NCBI RefSeq assembly: GCF_902167145.1
Contig: NC_050098.1
Span: 17,752,501 to 17,816,500 of the forward strand
Origin: Zea mays
Taxonomy: Eukaryota; Streptophyta; Magnoliopsida; Poales; Poaceae
DNA: 64,000 nucleotides
Direction: 5' to 3'
Below are positions 34,106 through 46,094 of the stretch, in pieces. Position 1 is the stretch's first letter. Every line of letters starts with the position of its first letter. The notes below the pieces were generated by a model. It had not been told where the DNA came from and ran no database searches. It saw nothing but the letters and a program-made list of their open reading frames with translations. Both the position numbers and the translations under genes were made by a program.

Positions 34106-36262
34106 CTACGTAAAGTAATCATTCACACTATGCACTTGGGAAGATAACAAACAAAAAGCAACATACCAAACATATGCAGCAGAGAGATCACAAGTTCATA
34201 GTAGAAAAGGGATAGGCACTCTGGTGTTCCCTAGGTCTGGGGTAGAGGACTATACAAAGTGATTCATTATCCACTAATCAGGTTTAAGTCAGTGGTGGGG
34301 TTAAATCATTACATGGTTCTAAGTCCCTGAACTTGGGTGTTTAAGTCCATAAACTTAAGTAGTCCAACTTTTATTAAAGTCTACCAATTTCTAATTATCT
34401 CAAATAGGGTTCCAATAGCCTTAATCCTATCCTGGTGATTAACTATTAATTGGTACATGGAAACAGCAGGGAAACATTGTTTGAATAGATAGACAAAAAC
34501 ACTATGAGCATTTTGCAATTTGAAGCACCTAATTTGGAGTTCATATGACAAAGTTATGGATTTTACAAGTTTGGGGATTAAAAATATACCCTAAATACCT
34601 ATTTTGAATTAAATTAAAGGTCCAGGGACCTAACTACGAGAAACCAGGGACGGCGGGTTCAAATTCCAGAAAGCCGGGGGTCTCTTTAAGAAAACGCGCG
34701 GGCGAAGGGGTATCGGGCTACTACGGCCGTTGGATCTCGGGCGGACGGCCAGGATTAGATCCTGCGGGCGGGCGCGCGAGCGCGCGGCGGCCTGGGCGAC
34801 TGACAGGCGGGACCGGGCGGGCAGCGCACGCGCGGGCAGGCTGACAGGCGGGGCCGGCGGGCAGAGCGCGCGCGGGCGGGCTGACAGGCGGGCCCCAAAC
34901 GGCAGGGAGACGGGGTGAGGGGGAAGTGGGCCTAGGCCGCTGGATCTCCGGCGGACGGCCAGGATTGGGTCCGGGCGAGTTGAATCAGAGCCGCCCGATC
35001 TGGGATGAACGGCGGGGATCGGGTGGGCGGCCTGGGTCTTTCCTACGGCTAGCTGGGGCGGCGGCGCTCGTCCCCACGGCGGAGGACTCGCCGGAGACGA
35101 AGGGCGCGGGTGTTTGGCGGGGCTCCGAGGCGACCTGAGCGGCCGGGAAGGTTGGGGAGGGCACGGGGAGTCCTCTGGTGGGGTCTGGGTCGGGGCAGGG
35201 GCACCGGAGGGGGGCGGTTCACGGCGGGCGGCTCGGCGGCGGGGTTACTCTACTCCGACGAGGAATTAAGCGCAACAGAAGGCAATACACGGGTCGATTG
35301 GGGCGGGAGAGGTTCTTTACCTCAAGGCGGGCTCCGGGGACTCCTCGGCGGCGGCAATGGCGCGACGGTGGCTCGGGGCGACGGTGGCGGACCTCCGCGG
35401 CTGCATGGGGAACGGCGGGTGAGCGCGGGCAGAGAGAAATAGGGAGGGGGAGAGGGAGTTGGGGCGCGTCCCGGGTTGCGGACGCCGGGGCGAAGCTCAC
35501 CGTGGCAACGGACACGGCGGAGCTCCAATGGCGGCCGAGAAACGAGCTCGGGACGGCGGGGTTTACGGCGGCGGCGCTCTGCGTGCGCGCAGCGAGGGGG
35601 GAAGAGGGTCTACTGGAGCGCAAATGGGGGAGGGGGAGAGGGCGAGTGGGGCTCGGGGCTCAAGTGGCCAGGGGCGGGTCAGTTGCGAGCCCCACGCGCG
35701 ACGTGGGCGCGGAGAAGGCGGGCGCGTGCAGCTCGGCGGCGGTTACGCGGGGACGACGGGGCTGACAGCCCGGGCCCGCGAGCAGAGAGAGAGGGGAGAG
35801 CGGAGGCGGGCGCGCGCGAGAGGCGGCTGCGCTGACGGGCGGGCCCGCCAGGGTAGAGAGAGCGGGGGGGGGGAAGCGCGCGCGCGGAATTGGGCCGGCT
35901 GGGCCGAAAGGCCGAGGGGGGGCAGGGTTGGGCTTCTTTCCTTTTTCTTTTTATTCTGGAATTGTTTTCTCTTTTCTTTTTACTTTCTCTATTTGATTCA
36001 AATTCAAACAAGCCACAAGTTCAAATCAAACTTTCCAAGAATTATGCACCAAGCAAAAGTGAAATCTAGGGTTCAACATGATGCAACAATTCATACTCCC
36101 TTAGGGTTTAACATAATAAACTATAATTACAAATAAAATAAGCACTTTTCTCCTATAGAAATGAGAAAGAAAAGAATAAGGAAGGATGAGAAAAGGGAAG
36201 TAACACCTGAATTTGTGAATATGAGCAAAGAAATTTTATACCCCCAAATTCAGGGTGTTACA

Positions 36263-36280
36263 CACCTATCCCCCTTAAAA
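36263..36280 (-). other. Polypurine tract of Gypsy-2
   Basis: TTTTAAGGGGGATAGGTG on the minus strand lies directly before the 3' LTR start TGTAACACC. Confidence 0.8.
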
Positions 36281-36297
36281 GAATCTCGCCCCGAGAT

Positions 36298-39200
36298 TCA
36301 AGGTTGGTCAGCAAAGAGTTCAGGGTATTTGGCCTTCAGATCATCTTCTCGTTCCCAGGTTGCTTCTTCCTCAGAGTGGTGACCCCATCTGACTTTGCAC
36401 ATTCTGATGGTATTCCTCCGGGTGACTCTGTCTGCAAACTCCAGAATCTGCGTTGGCTTCTCTATGTATGTCAGATCCTCCTGGACTTCCAAACCCTCCA
36501 CTGGCAACTGTTCCTCTGGTACTCGCAAACACTTCTTCAGTTGGGACACGTGGAACACATTATGCACTGCTGACAAGCTCTCTGGTAGGTTGAGCTGGTA
36601 GGCCACTTCCCCACGCTTGGCTTGGATCTGATATGGTCCGACGTACCGGGGTGCTAGCTTGCCTTTGACTCCGAACCTTCTGACTCCCCTGATAGGTGAC
36701 ACCTTCAGATAGACGTAATCTCCCACTTCAAAACTCAGTTCTCTCCTCCTTCGGTCCGCATAGCTTCGCTGCCTTGATTGTGCTATCTTCAGATTCTCTC
36801 GAACCATTTTAATATTCTCTTCGGCTTCAAGCAAGATGTCGGGGCCAAACACCTGTCTCTCTCCAGGCTGGTCCCAATGCAGCAGAGTCCTACAACTCCG
36901 TCCATAGAGTGCCTGAAACGGCGACATCTTCAAGCTGGCCTGGTAACTATTGTTGTAGGAGAATTCTGCATAAGGTAATCTTTTGTCCCATCCTGACTTG
37001 TCTTGCAACGCACAGGCTCTCAACATATCTTCTAGGATCTGATTAGTTCTTTCAGTCTGACCGTCTGTCTGCGGGTGATAAGCTGAGCTGAAGTTCAAAT
37101 GTGTGCCCAAAGCTTCTTGTAGCTGCTGCCAAAAATGAGAAGTGAACTGCGTTCCTCGATCTGACACTATCTTCTTTGGCACACCATGAAGACAGACTAT
37201 TCGTGACATATATAACTCAGCTAACGTTGCTCCGGTGTATGTCGTCTTCACAGGTATGAAATGGGCCACCTTTGTTAAGCGGTCCACAACCACCCAGATG
37301 GAATCATAACCGGCCCGGGTACGAGGTAGGCCAACTATAAAATCCATCCCGATCTCATCCCACTTCCACTGGGGAATCCACAATGGTTGCAACAATCCGG
37401 CAGGCCTTTGATGCTCCGCTTTGGTTCTTTGACAGCTATCGCAGATGGCGACATATTCTGCGATCTCTCTTTTCATGCCATACCACCAAAACCTCCTTTT
37501 TAAATCCTGGTACATCTTCTCACTTCCAGGGTGTATGGAGTAGGCTGTCTCATGAGCTTCCTTGAGGATCAGTTCCCGAATAGGTTTGAGGTCGGGGACA
37601 CACAATCGGTCCTTGAACCATATTACCCCCTCTTCATCCTCTCGAAAGTCTTTGCCTCTTCCTTCTAAGATCAGCTGCCGGATCTTGTTGATGTTTTCAT
37701 CATCCTTCTGCCCTTCTTTGATCTCCCGCTCTAGGGTGGGCTCTAATTCCACTGTTACTCCTTGCGTACTGTTCAGGAAACCGAGGCTCAGTCTGTCGAA
37801 CTCTTTGGCTAACACATACGGCATCGGGTACGTGGCCAACATATTGACTTGACTCTTCCTGCTTAGAGCATCTGCAACAACATTGGCTTTGCCTGGATGG
37901 TAATGTATCTCCAACTCATAGTCTTTGATCAATTCCAACCATCTTCGCTGCCTCATGTTTAACTCTGACTGGGTGAATATGTACTTCAGACTTTTATGAT
38001 CTGTGTAGATGTCGCACTTCTGCCCATACAGGTAATGTCTCCAGGTCTTTAAGGCATGAACCACTGCTGCCAACTCCAGGTCATGTGTGGGATAATTTTT
38101 CTCATGGATCTTCAGCTGTCGAGATGAGTATGCTACCACTCTTCCTTCTTGCATTAGCACACATCCCAATCCGGTGTACGAAGCGTCGCAATACACTGAG
38201 AATGACTTGTGAACATCAGGCAGGACTAACACAGGAGCTGTAGTCAATCTATTCTTCAGTTCTTCAAATGCTTCCTGACACTTTTGAGTCCATTTAAACT
38301 CAACTTTCTTCGCTAGCAACGCTGTCATTGGCCTAGCAATCTTTGAGAAGCCTTCAATGAAACGCCTGTAATATCCAGCCATTCCAATGAAGCTCTTGAT
38401 CCCACGAACATCCTTCGGTGCTTTCCAGTTCAGGATATCTGCTACTTTCTTTGGATCCACTGCTAACCCATCTTGATTTATGATGTGACCCAGAAATAAG
38501 ACTTCATGAATCCAGAATTCGCATTTGCCCAGCTTGGCATACAACTGATGCTCTCGAAGCCTTTGCAATACCATCTTCAAATGCTCTACATGATCTTCCT
38601 CACTTTGAGAGTATATGAGAATGTCATCGATGAACACTACCACAAACTTGTCCAGATAATCCATGAACACACTGTTCATCAGGTACATAAAGAAGGCTGG
38701 CGCATTTGTCAAACCAAAGGACATAACTGTGAACTCATATAATCCATACTTGGTGATGAATGCTGTCTTCGGTATGTCCGAGGGTCGGATTCTGAGTTGA
38801 TGGTAACCTGACCTCAGGTCTATCTTCGAGAATACGCTGGCACCTCTGAGCTGGTCGAACAAATCTTCTATCCTTGGCAGGGGGTACTTGTTCTTGACAG
38901 TGACTTCATTCAAGGCTCTGTAGTCTATGCACATCCTTTTGGTACCATCTTTCTTCTCTACAAACAACACTGGAGCGGCCCAAGGCGAGGTGCTTGGTCT
39001 GATGTAACCCTTCTCTAACATCTCATCTATCTGCTTCTTGAGTTCCACCAATTCTGGTCCAGACACTCGGTAGGCTCTTTTGGAAATGGGGGCGGTACCA
39101 GGGATAAGCTCTATGGCAAATTCAACCTTTCTCTCGGGTGGCATGCCCGTTAGCTCCTCGGGAAACACATCCGGAAAGTCTGACACAATCTTGATAGCCT

Positions 39201-40872
39201 CGAGCGGGTTGGGCTCTTTACTATCCACTGAAATCTGGTGACAGACTCCCTCTTCTGATTTAGGCATCCATAGCTCGGCCACTACCTCTTCTCCTGACGG
39301 GGACTTCAATGTTACGGTCCTCTTGTCACAACTAACATTTGCCTCATACTTCATTAACCAATTCATCCCTAGAATAACATCTATCCCAGGGGTGTCTATT
39401 ACTATTAAGTCACTGGGGAATCCTATCCCCCTTATTTCCACCATTATATTTGAGCATATTTTATCTGTTTGCACCTTGCCACCAACCGAATTAATCCTCA
39501 TGGGCGGCATCATTGCCTCTACTGAAATATTATGCAATTCTACCCATGTTGCAGTGACAAATGAATGAGTTGCACCAGTATCAAATAGCACTTTTGCGGG
39601 ATGAGATTCGACTGAGAACATACCTACTGCCACATCTGGTGCATCCTGGATTGCTTCGGCCTCCAAGTGGTTCACCTTTCCACGGTTGTACGCTTGGTTA
39701 CGGTTGCCTGCTACCGGCTGCAGTACACCTTGCCTTGTTGGAGCATTGGGGTTGGTCTGCTGCTGCGCCATCTTCTTTGGGCACTGCATCGCCCAGTGGC
39801 CTTGTTCTCCACAGTGGAAACATCCCCTGCCTCCTCCTTGTGCTGGGGCTGCTTGGTTGCTCTGATTTGCTGCGGGGGCAGGAAGGCGAGGTGCCTGGTT
39901 GTTCTGCTTCTGATACTGATTACCTCCCTGCTGGTCGTGCTGACGATACTGCTGCTGCTGCTGTGGGTACTGCCTCTGAAACTGCTGCTGATGCGGACGC
40001 TGATTCTGATTCTGGTATCCTTGTGGGTGGCTAGGCCTGCCTTGCTGAGATGAACTGCCTGAGAAACGGGGGCGACCGATGCTTCCGGTCTGAGGTCCAC
40101 TCATCTTGCGCTTCCGATCTTCCATATCCTTACGCTTCTTCTCAGTCATAACTGCCCTATCGATCAGGTGCTGGAAGGTGGGGAAGGTGTGATTCATCAG
40201 CTGGTAATGCAGGGGATCCACCAAACCTCTCATGAACCTGTACTGCCTCTTGGCATCAGTGTTGACATCCTCGGGTGCATAACGAGACAGCTGCAGAAAC
40301 TTGTCTCTGTACTCACTAACAGACAGGGGTCCCTGCTTCAGAGCCAGAAACTCCTCCTTCTTCACAATCATCAGCCCCTCTGGCACATGGTACCTACGGA
40401 AACTCTCGCTGAATTCTTCCCAGGTGATTGCTTCAGGGTCAGCATGGGTGGCGAGGTAGGACTCCCACCAAGACTGGGCTGCTCCCCTTAGCTGACGGGG
40501 ACCATACAGAACCTTCTCCCTGTCGTCACATTGGGCGGTGCGCAGCTCCCTTTCCACTGCGCGCAGCCAGTCTTCTGCATCCATGGGGTCAGCAGAATGG
40601 GCGAAGGTGGGAGGGTGCCCTCTCATGAACTCACCACGCCTATCTCGTGGCATTTGGGGCATCTGCACTTGCAATTGGGGTTGGGGTTGCTGTTGAGCCT
40701 GCTGCATGGCTGCCAGAGTCTGCCCAATAGCCTGCACTGCCTGGGTCTGCATCAAGAACATCTACTCCACTGTCATTGGGGGTGGTGGGGGAGGCTGCCC
40801 CTGATGTTCCTCTGGCTAGTCCTGCTGCTCTTGCTGAGCACGCCTGTTGCATCGGCGCCTGTTGTCAGACAT
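36298..40872 (-). pseudogene. Gypsy-2 gag-pol polyprotein, intact for 1487 codons but two stops near the start
   Basis: The natural start is the ATG at 40872 (MSDNRRRCNRRAQQEQQD). Codons 19 (40818-40816) and 37 (40764-40762) are TAG, probably from CAG, after which the frame is open to 36298. Approximate positions counted from the ATG at 40761: Gag capsid domain 50-230; a CCHC knuckle ([14 protein letters not shown]) near 313; aspartic protease ([10 protein letters not shown]) near 394; reverse transcriptase with FIDD near 710; RNase H ([23 protein letters not shown]); integrase zinc finger (HPGS...CDSCQ) near 1070-1107; the DDE core ([24 protein letters not shown]) about 1140-1240; and a chromodomain-like C-terminus ([15 protein letters not shown]). 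A protein started at 40761 would lack only the first 37 residues, so partial function is possible. Confidence 0.9.
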
Positions 40873-41276
40873 CTGTGGAAGACATTCATACATCAGCATT
40901 GATCTTACAACCCTTCAGCATAAGAAAAGAGAATACAGAATTCTTCATGACACTGAGTGAACAAAGAGCTTCACTGATCCTCATTCATGATTCAACACAG
41001 CTTCTCAGATAAGAAAGGAAAGTAAGAGCATTGGGTTTCCCAACTAAACAACTGACTTCATTAACATTACTAACTAAGCCAAACTGCAGGGGAAACCCAC
41101 ATGTTGGCTACAGTCATTACAAAGATTCAAATCCAGCACAAGTTCATCATAACAAGCATGCAAGCAACTGATAAGCAAACTAAACTAAATGAAAGCAACT
41201 GATAAGCAAACTAAACCGACTACCTAAGACTGAGACATCTGACTTAAGAATTATTACAAACTCCGACGCTAATGAT
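40873..41276 (-). other. Spacer between orf0 and gag in Gypsy-2
   Basis: About 0.4 kb without an ORF. On the minus strand it ends in TGTCTTCCACAG directly before the gag ATG, which resembles a 3' splice site. Confidence 0.5.
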
Positions 41277-42296
41277 CTAAGGATCCAGATCTATTCTGGT
41301 CTTACAGACAGGGGAACCATAAGTGTGGTGACCACGTGGCGGCGAGCGGTATGGGTGCTGAGTCCCAACGGGTGCGGGAGAACCACCCTCCTGGTGATGG
41401 CGCTCTGCCAGCTCAGCACGCAACTCCGCAATCTCCGTTCGAGCCCTGCTTAGCTCGTCCAGAGAGTGATCCAGCTCAGTGTTAAGCACTGCGACTAGGT
41501 TGACTGTGCTGCTCAACCTAGGGTTAGCCTCACCAACAGGTGAGACAACCACACTCTCCGTGCTGCCAGTAGGACGGCGGGGGTAGTACCGAAGGTTAAG
41601 ACCGTCGGCCACGCCACCGAACAAAGAACAGTACTGGGAGAGTGCACGTCGTGCTGCATCCTGCATAGCCGCCTCTGCAGTGTCCCTCTCGGAGATGGAA
41701 TAGTGCTCTGAAACGGCCTCCGCACCCCGGAGGTCATCCTCCGGACGGCGAACTAGGCAGGTAGCCTCCCAGCGGTCCGGGTACCTCCCGCGACTGTGCT
41801 GGTAGACTACACAATGATACTCGATCGACCAGGTGTGCCGGTCGAAAGCCTGGCGCAGCAAGGTGTCGAGTGTGTCGTGGAAGTGACAACCGCGAGCGGC
41901 GTCACGGGTGATGGGTCGGGCGACCCATCCTTCCGCCTCCTGCGGCTCAGAAGACTCCATGCTGTGGTCTGAGTCGTCGTCGTCGGGGTCTCCTCCAGGA
42001 TCTCCACCAGTAGCTCCTCCAACAGCCGGGACGTCCCGCGGTGGTGCAGGGGGCGCCTCCAGCTGGGCCACAGAGGAACGGGGCCTCACAGATTCCACCT
42101 CTTGCTGGGGTGGGGAGGAAGAGCCCTGCTGCTCTCTGTGCTGGCGCCGGTGCTCCTGCTCCTCACGCAGGCGGTGGTGCAGCCTCTCCAGGTGACTCGA
42201 CTGACCAGACACGGTGCGGTGCAGAGGACGCTCCGCAAGTCGAGACGGCAGGAAAGGAATCACCGACTTACGTGCAGTGTGTCTAAGACGAGCCAT
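41277..42296 (-). CDS. orf0: extra 339-codon protein upstream of gag in Gypsy-2
   Basis: An intact frame in the same sense as gag-pol, between the primer site and gag, beginning MARLRHTARKSVIPFLPSRL. It has a basic N-terminus, an Arg/Gln-rich helix, an acidic Pro/Gly/Asp segment (about residues 80-125), a compact region of about residues 125-240 (ATCLVRRPEDDLRG, then DTAEAAMQDAARRALSQYCS), and a C-terminal coiled coil (LDHSLDELSRARTEIAELRA). The compact region has an alanine-rich terminal helix faintly like a double-stranded-RNA-binding fold; this is speculation. Some grass chromoviruses of the RIRE3/Tekay group are known to carry an extra ORF before gag. Its intactness across a kilobase suggests recent selection or youth. 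The ATG directly follows TCTTTTGTAG. Confidence 0.75.
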   Translation of the reverse strand: MARLRHTARKSVIPFLPSRLAERPLHRTVSGQSSHLERLHHRLREEQEHRRQHREQQGSSSPPQQEVESVRPRSSVAQLEAPPAPPRDVPAVGGATGGDPGGDPDDDDSDHSMESSEPQEAEGWVARPITRDAARGCHFHDTLDTLLRQAFDRHTWSIEYHCVVYQHSRGRYPDRWEATCLVRRPEDDLRGAEAVSEHYSISERDTAEAAMQDAARRALSQYCSLFGGVADGLNLRYYPRRPTGSTESVVVSPVGEANPRLSSTVNLVAVLNTELDHSLDELSRARTEIAELRAELAERHHQEGGSPAPVGTQHPYRSPPRGHHTYGSPVCKTRIDLDP

Positions 42297-42533
42297 CTAC
42301 AAAAGACACCGTAAGCACAAGAGTAAGAGCAGAACTAATATGACAAGTGAATAAACCAAAGATAGAATAAGATAAAAATTTTAACAAGGTATAGTATAGA
42401 TAGATAGTAAAACATAGGGTTGGTCGAGGTGACCGACTTTTGAAGTAACAACAGAGGTCAAGGTGAGAGGGAAGGTCAATAGTCCTTAGTACGACCAGTG
42501 CTACTCTAGGTCAGCGGTCCTACAGTCAGCATG

Positions 42534-42546
42534 GGCTTTGATACCA
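42534..42546 (-). other. Primer binding site of Gypsy-2
   Basis: TGGTATCAAAGCC on the minus strand, four bases after the 5' LTR end TGTGACA. It is an initiator methionine tRNA type site. Confidence 0.85.
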
Positions 42547-42550
42547 CTTA

Positions 42551-45500
42551 TGTCACACCCGGTTTTGGAAGGCAAACCGAATGCGAACTATGTACGTGCC
42601 AGGATCAGAACTCACGTACACAGCGATTACATAAATGAACATCATCACACAATGCTCGAATAATAACATAAAAGAGTATTAACTGATTACATCACAGAGT
42701 CATAGACATCCACATAGTCATTGTCTTAACAAGTAAATCAAAGTGCTAGCGAAACGCAGTAAAGATAAGGCCTTCACAGGCAGCTAACTTGGGGTTGCCG
42801 CCAACCCACATCTAGAATTCATCGTAGTCTTGGAACTCCTGGAAGTCTCCTTCCACGGCTTCTCCTTCTCCTGAGCAATGGTTACAATGCGGACAACCTG
42901 GTGTTTGTGGTAAAGCAAGGATGAGTACACATCAACGTACTCAGCAAATGTCCCGTTTGGCTGAAGTGGACTAGCTTTATGTGGGGTTAGGCTCAAGCAG
43001 TTGCTTTTAGTTGGTCAAGTATTTATCATTAGTAGAAGCCAGATTTTAGCATTAACCAACCCGTGAACCATTTCCTCATTGAGGAACAACACCATCATAG
43101 TCGAACCAAAACCATAACATAATCCTTGTATCTCGAACCATCTGTATCTCTAATCAAAGAGGATCCCAAGGCTGCTCTTAACCGTGAGCACGGCTGATAT
43201 ATCAGTTTCACTACCCTCTGCAGAGGTTGCACACTTTACCCATGAGTCATGATTCCCTTTCTACCCGGGGAGAGCTAATCCCCATTGACCACTACCTAGG
43301 TGGTCCGGCAGGGCATCACTACGTAGCTTTTACAAAGATTCCCTAGAGATCATAGCTGCCCGTTAGGTTTCTCCAGTTTGATAAACACAGTACCCCTCCC
43401 CGCAGGAGAGTGACTAACAAAGAGCAAAACGAAAGAACCTCGGCACTCAGCCTCGACAGAGCAAGCACTGTGACTGGACCCCATTGACGGCACGATGGCT
43501 AAGCAACTACACCTCTAGTTCATCTAATTAATCAGCTAAGGGCATCCCATTTCACCCTCATGGTTGCACTGTTATCCCGGGTGGTCTCTCAACGAACCAG
43601 TCCTTACGGAGAGGTACTCAGGAAACAGCCTGAGCCCCCTAGAGTATCACAAGATCATCAATATCATCAGGGTAACAGTATCATAAATAGTCACATCATG
43701 TTCATTGATTTAAGTTAAGGCAAAAGCAGAGTGCTAACCATAACAACCCAATAGGTCATCAAGGACAAAGTAAAGTGTAAAGCTAGTCAATCCTTAAGTT
43801 TCAAGTAAGTAGTGCGGGGTAGTAAGTTATAAATGAATAGGACATAATAGGACAGAGGACACTTGCCTTCACCCAACTGCTGATCAGGGACTTCCTCTGC
43901 AACCTCCTCGGGAAACACAGACTGCTCGATGTCTACGTAAAGTAATCATTCACACTATGCACTTGGGAAGATAACAAACAAAAAGCAACATACCAAACAT
44001 ATGCAGCAGAGAGATCACAAGTTCATAGTAGAAAAGGGATAGGCACTCTGGTGTTCCCTAGGTCTGGGGTAGAGGACTATACAAAGTGATTCATTATCCA
44101 CTAATCAGGTTTAAGTCAGTGGTGGGGTTAAATCATTACATGGTTCTAAGTCCCTGAACTTGGGTGTTTAAGTCCATAAACTTAAGTAGTCCAACTTTTA
44201 TTAAAGTCTACCAATTTCTAATTATCTCAAATAGGGTTCCAATAGCCTTAATCCTATCCTGGTGATTAACTATTAATTGGTACATGGAAACAGCAGGGAA
44301 ACATTGTTTGAATAGATAGACAAAAACACTATGAGCATTTTGCAATTTGAAGCACCTAATTTGGAGTTCATATGACAAAGTTATGGATTTTACAAGTTTG
44401 GGGATTAAAAATATACCCTAAATACCTATTTTGAATTAAATTAAAGGTCCAGGGACCTAACTGCGAGAAACCAGGGACGGCGGGTTCAAATTCCAGAAAG
44501 CCGGGGGTCTCTTTAAGAAAACGCGCGGGCGAAGGGGTATCGGGCTACTACGGCCGTTGGATCTCGGGCGGACGGCCAGGATTAGATCCTGCGGGCGGGC
44601 GCGCGAGCGCGCGGCGGCCTGGGCGACTGACAGGCGGGACCGGGCAGGCAGCGCGCGCGCGGGCAGGCTGACAGGCGGGGCCGGCGGGCAGAGCGCGCGC
44701 GGGCGGGCTGACAGGCGGGCCCCAAACGGCAGGGAGACGGGGTGAGGGGGAAGTGGGCCTGGGCCGCTAGATCTCCGGCGGACGGCCAGGATTGGGTCCG
44801 GGCGAGTTGAATCAGAGCCGCCCGATCTGGGATGAACGGCGGGGATCGGGTGGGCGGCCTGGGTCTTTCCTACGGCTAGCTGGGGCGGCGGCGCTCGTCC
44901 CCACGGCGGAGGACTCGCCGGAGACGAAGGGCGCGGGCGTTTGGCGGGGCTCCGAGGCGACCTGAGCGACCGGGAAGGTTGGGGAGGGCACGGGGAGTCC
45001 TCTGGTGGGGTCTGGGTCGGGGCAGGGGCACCGGAGGGGGGCGGTTCACGTCGGGGCGGCTCGGCGGCGGGGTTACTCTACTCCGACGAGGAATTAAGCG
45101 CAACAGAAGGCAATACACGGGTCGATTGGGGCGGGAGAGGTTCTTTACCTCAAGGCGGGCTCCGGGGACTCCTCGGCGGCGGCAATGGCGCGACGGTGGC
45201 TCGGGGCGACGGTGGCGGACCTCCGCGGCTGCATGGGGAACGGCGGGTGAGCGCGGGCAGAGAGAAATAGGGAGGGGGAGAGGGAGTTGGGGCGCGTCCC
45301 GGGTTGCGGACGCCGGGGCGAAGCTCACCGTGGCAACGGACACGGCGGAGCTCCAATGGCGGCCGAGAAACGAGCTCGGGACGGCGGGGTTTACGGCGGC
45401 GGCGCTCTGCGTGCGCGCAGCGAGGGGGGAAGAGGGTCTACTGGAGCGCAAATGGGGGAGGGGGAGAGGGTGAGTGGGGCTCGGGGCTCAAGTGGCCAGG

Positions 45501-46094
45501 GGCGGGTCAGTTGCGAGCCCCACGCGCGACGTGGGCACGGAGAAGGCGGGCGCGTGCAGCTCGGCGGCGGTTACGCGGGGACGACGGGGCTGACAGCCCG
45601 GGCCCGCGAGCAGAGAGAGAGGGGAGAGCGGAGGCGGTCGCGCGCGAGAGGCGGCTGCGCTGACGGGCGGGCCCGCCAGGGTAGAGAGAGCGGGGGGGGG
45701 GGGGGAAGCGCGCGCGCGGAATTGGGCCGGCTGGGCCGAAAGGCCGAGGGGGGGCAGGGTTGGGCTTCTTTCCTTTTTCTTTTTATTCTGGAATTGTTTT
45801 CTCTTTTCTTTTTACTTTCTCTATTTGATTCAAATTCAAACAAGCCACAAGTTCAAATCAAACTTTCCAAGAATTATGCACCAAGCAAAAGTGAAATCTA
45901 GGGTTCAACATGATGCAACAATTCATACTCCCTTAGGGTTTAACATAATAAACTATAATTACAAATAAAATAAGCACTTTTCTCCTATAGAAATGAGAAA
46001 GAAAAGAATAAGGAAGGATGAGAAAAGGGAAGTAACACCTGAATTTGTGAATATGAGCAAAGAAATTTTATACCCCCAAATTCAGGGTGTTACA
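42551..46094 (-). repeat. 5' LTR of Gypsy-2
   Basis: 3544-bp uninterrupted partner of the left LTR. It preserves the empty target site of Helitron 1 (CTCGAATAATAA near 42656). On the minus strand it has donor-like motifs, for example CTTGAG|GTAAAG at about 45143-45152 and CACG|GTGAGC at about 45325, consistent with a spliced leader, though this is inference. Confidence 0.92.
43867..43932 (-). other. Acidic exon-like frame in the Gypsy-2 5' LTR
   Basis: Copy of 34040-34105 in the 5' LTR, which would be within or near the transcribed leader. It is bounded by CGTAG on the 5' side and GAAG|GCAAGT on the 3' side on the minus strand. Confidence 0.5.

Larger units (their letters stand above)
24858..36262 (-). 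repeat. 3' LTR of Gypsy-2, interrupted by Helitron 1
   Basis: The LTR pieces are 24858-24967 and 32834-36262, about 3.54 kb together, nearly identical to 42551-46094. On the plus strand it starts TGTCACACCCGG and ends GGTGTTACA. A GC-rich segment at about 34680-35930 yields many overlapping open frames on both strands that I regard as chance. Confidence 0.92.
24858..46094 (-). mobile_element. Gypsy-2: full-length Tekay-type chromovirus, minus strand
   Basis: Left LTR 24858-36262 (holding Helitron 1) and right LTR 42551-46094 are flanked by the duplication TGCAT (24853-24857 and 46095-46099). A primer site at 42534-42546, a polypurine tract at 36263-36280, an upstream ORF (orf0) and one long gag-pol frame are present. 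Without the Helitron the element is about 13.4 kb. A C-terminal chromodomain-like segment places it among chromoviruses, and LTR size and layout suggest the Tekay/Del clade. By eye the LTRs differ at roughly 20 positions over 3.5 kb, so insertion was recent. Confidence 0.92.

Noticed and set aside
34730..35900. Many overlapping ORFs of 60-225 codons in the GC-rich part of the Gypsy-2 LTRs (also 44557-45900)
   Set aside because: They occur on both strands, have low-complexity Arg/Gly/Ala/Pro composition and coincide with GC-rich DNA depleted of stop codons. No family motif is visible.
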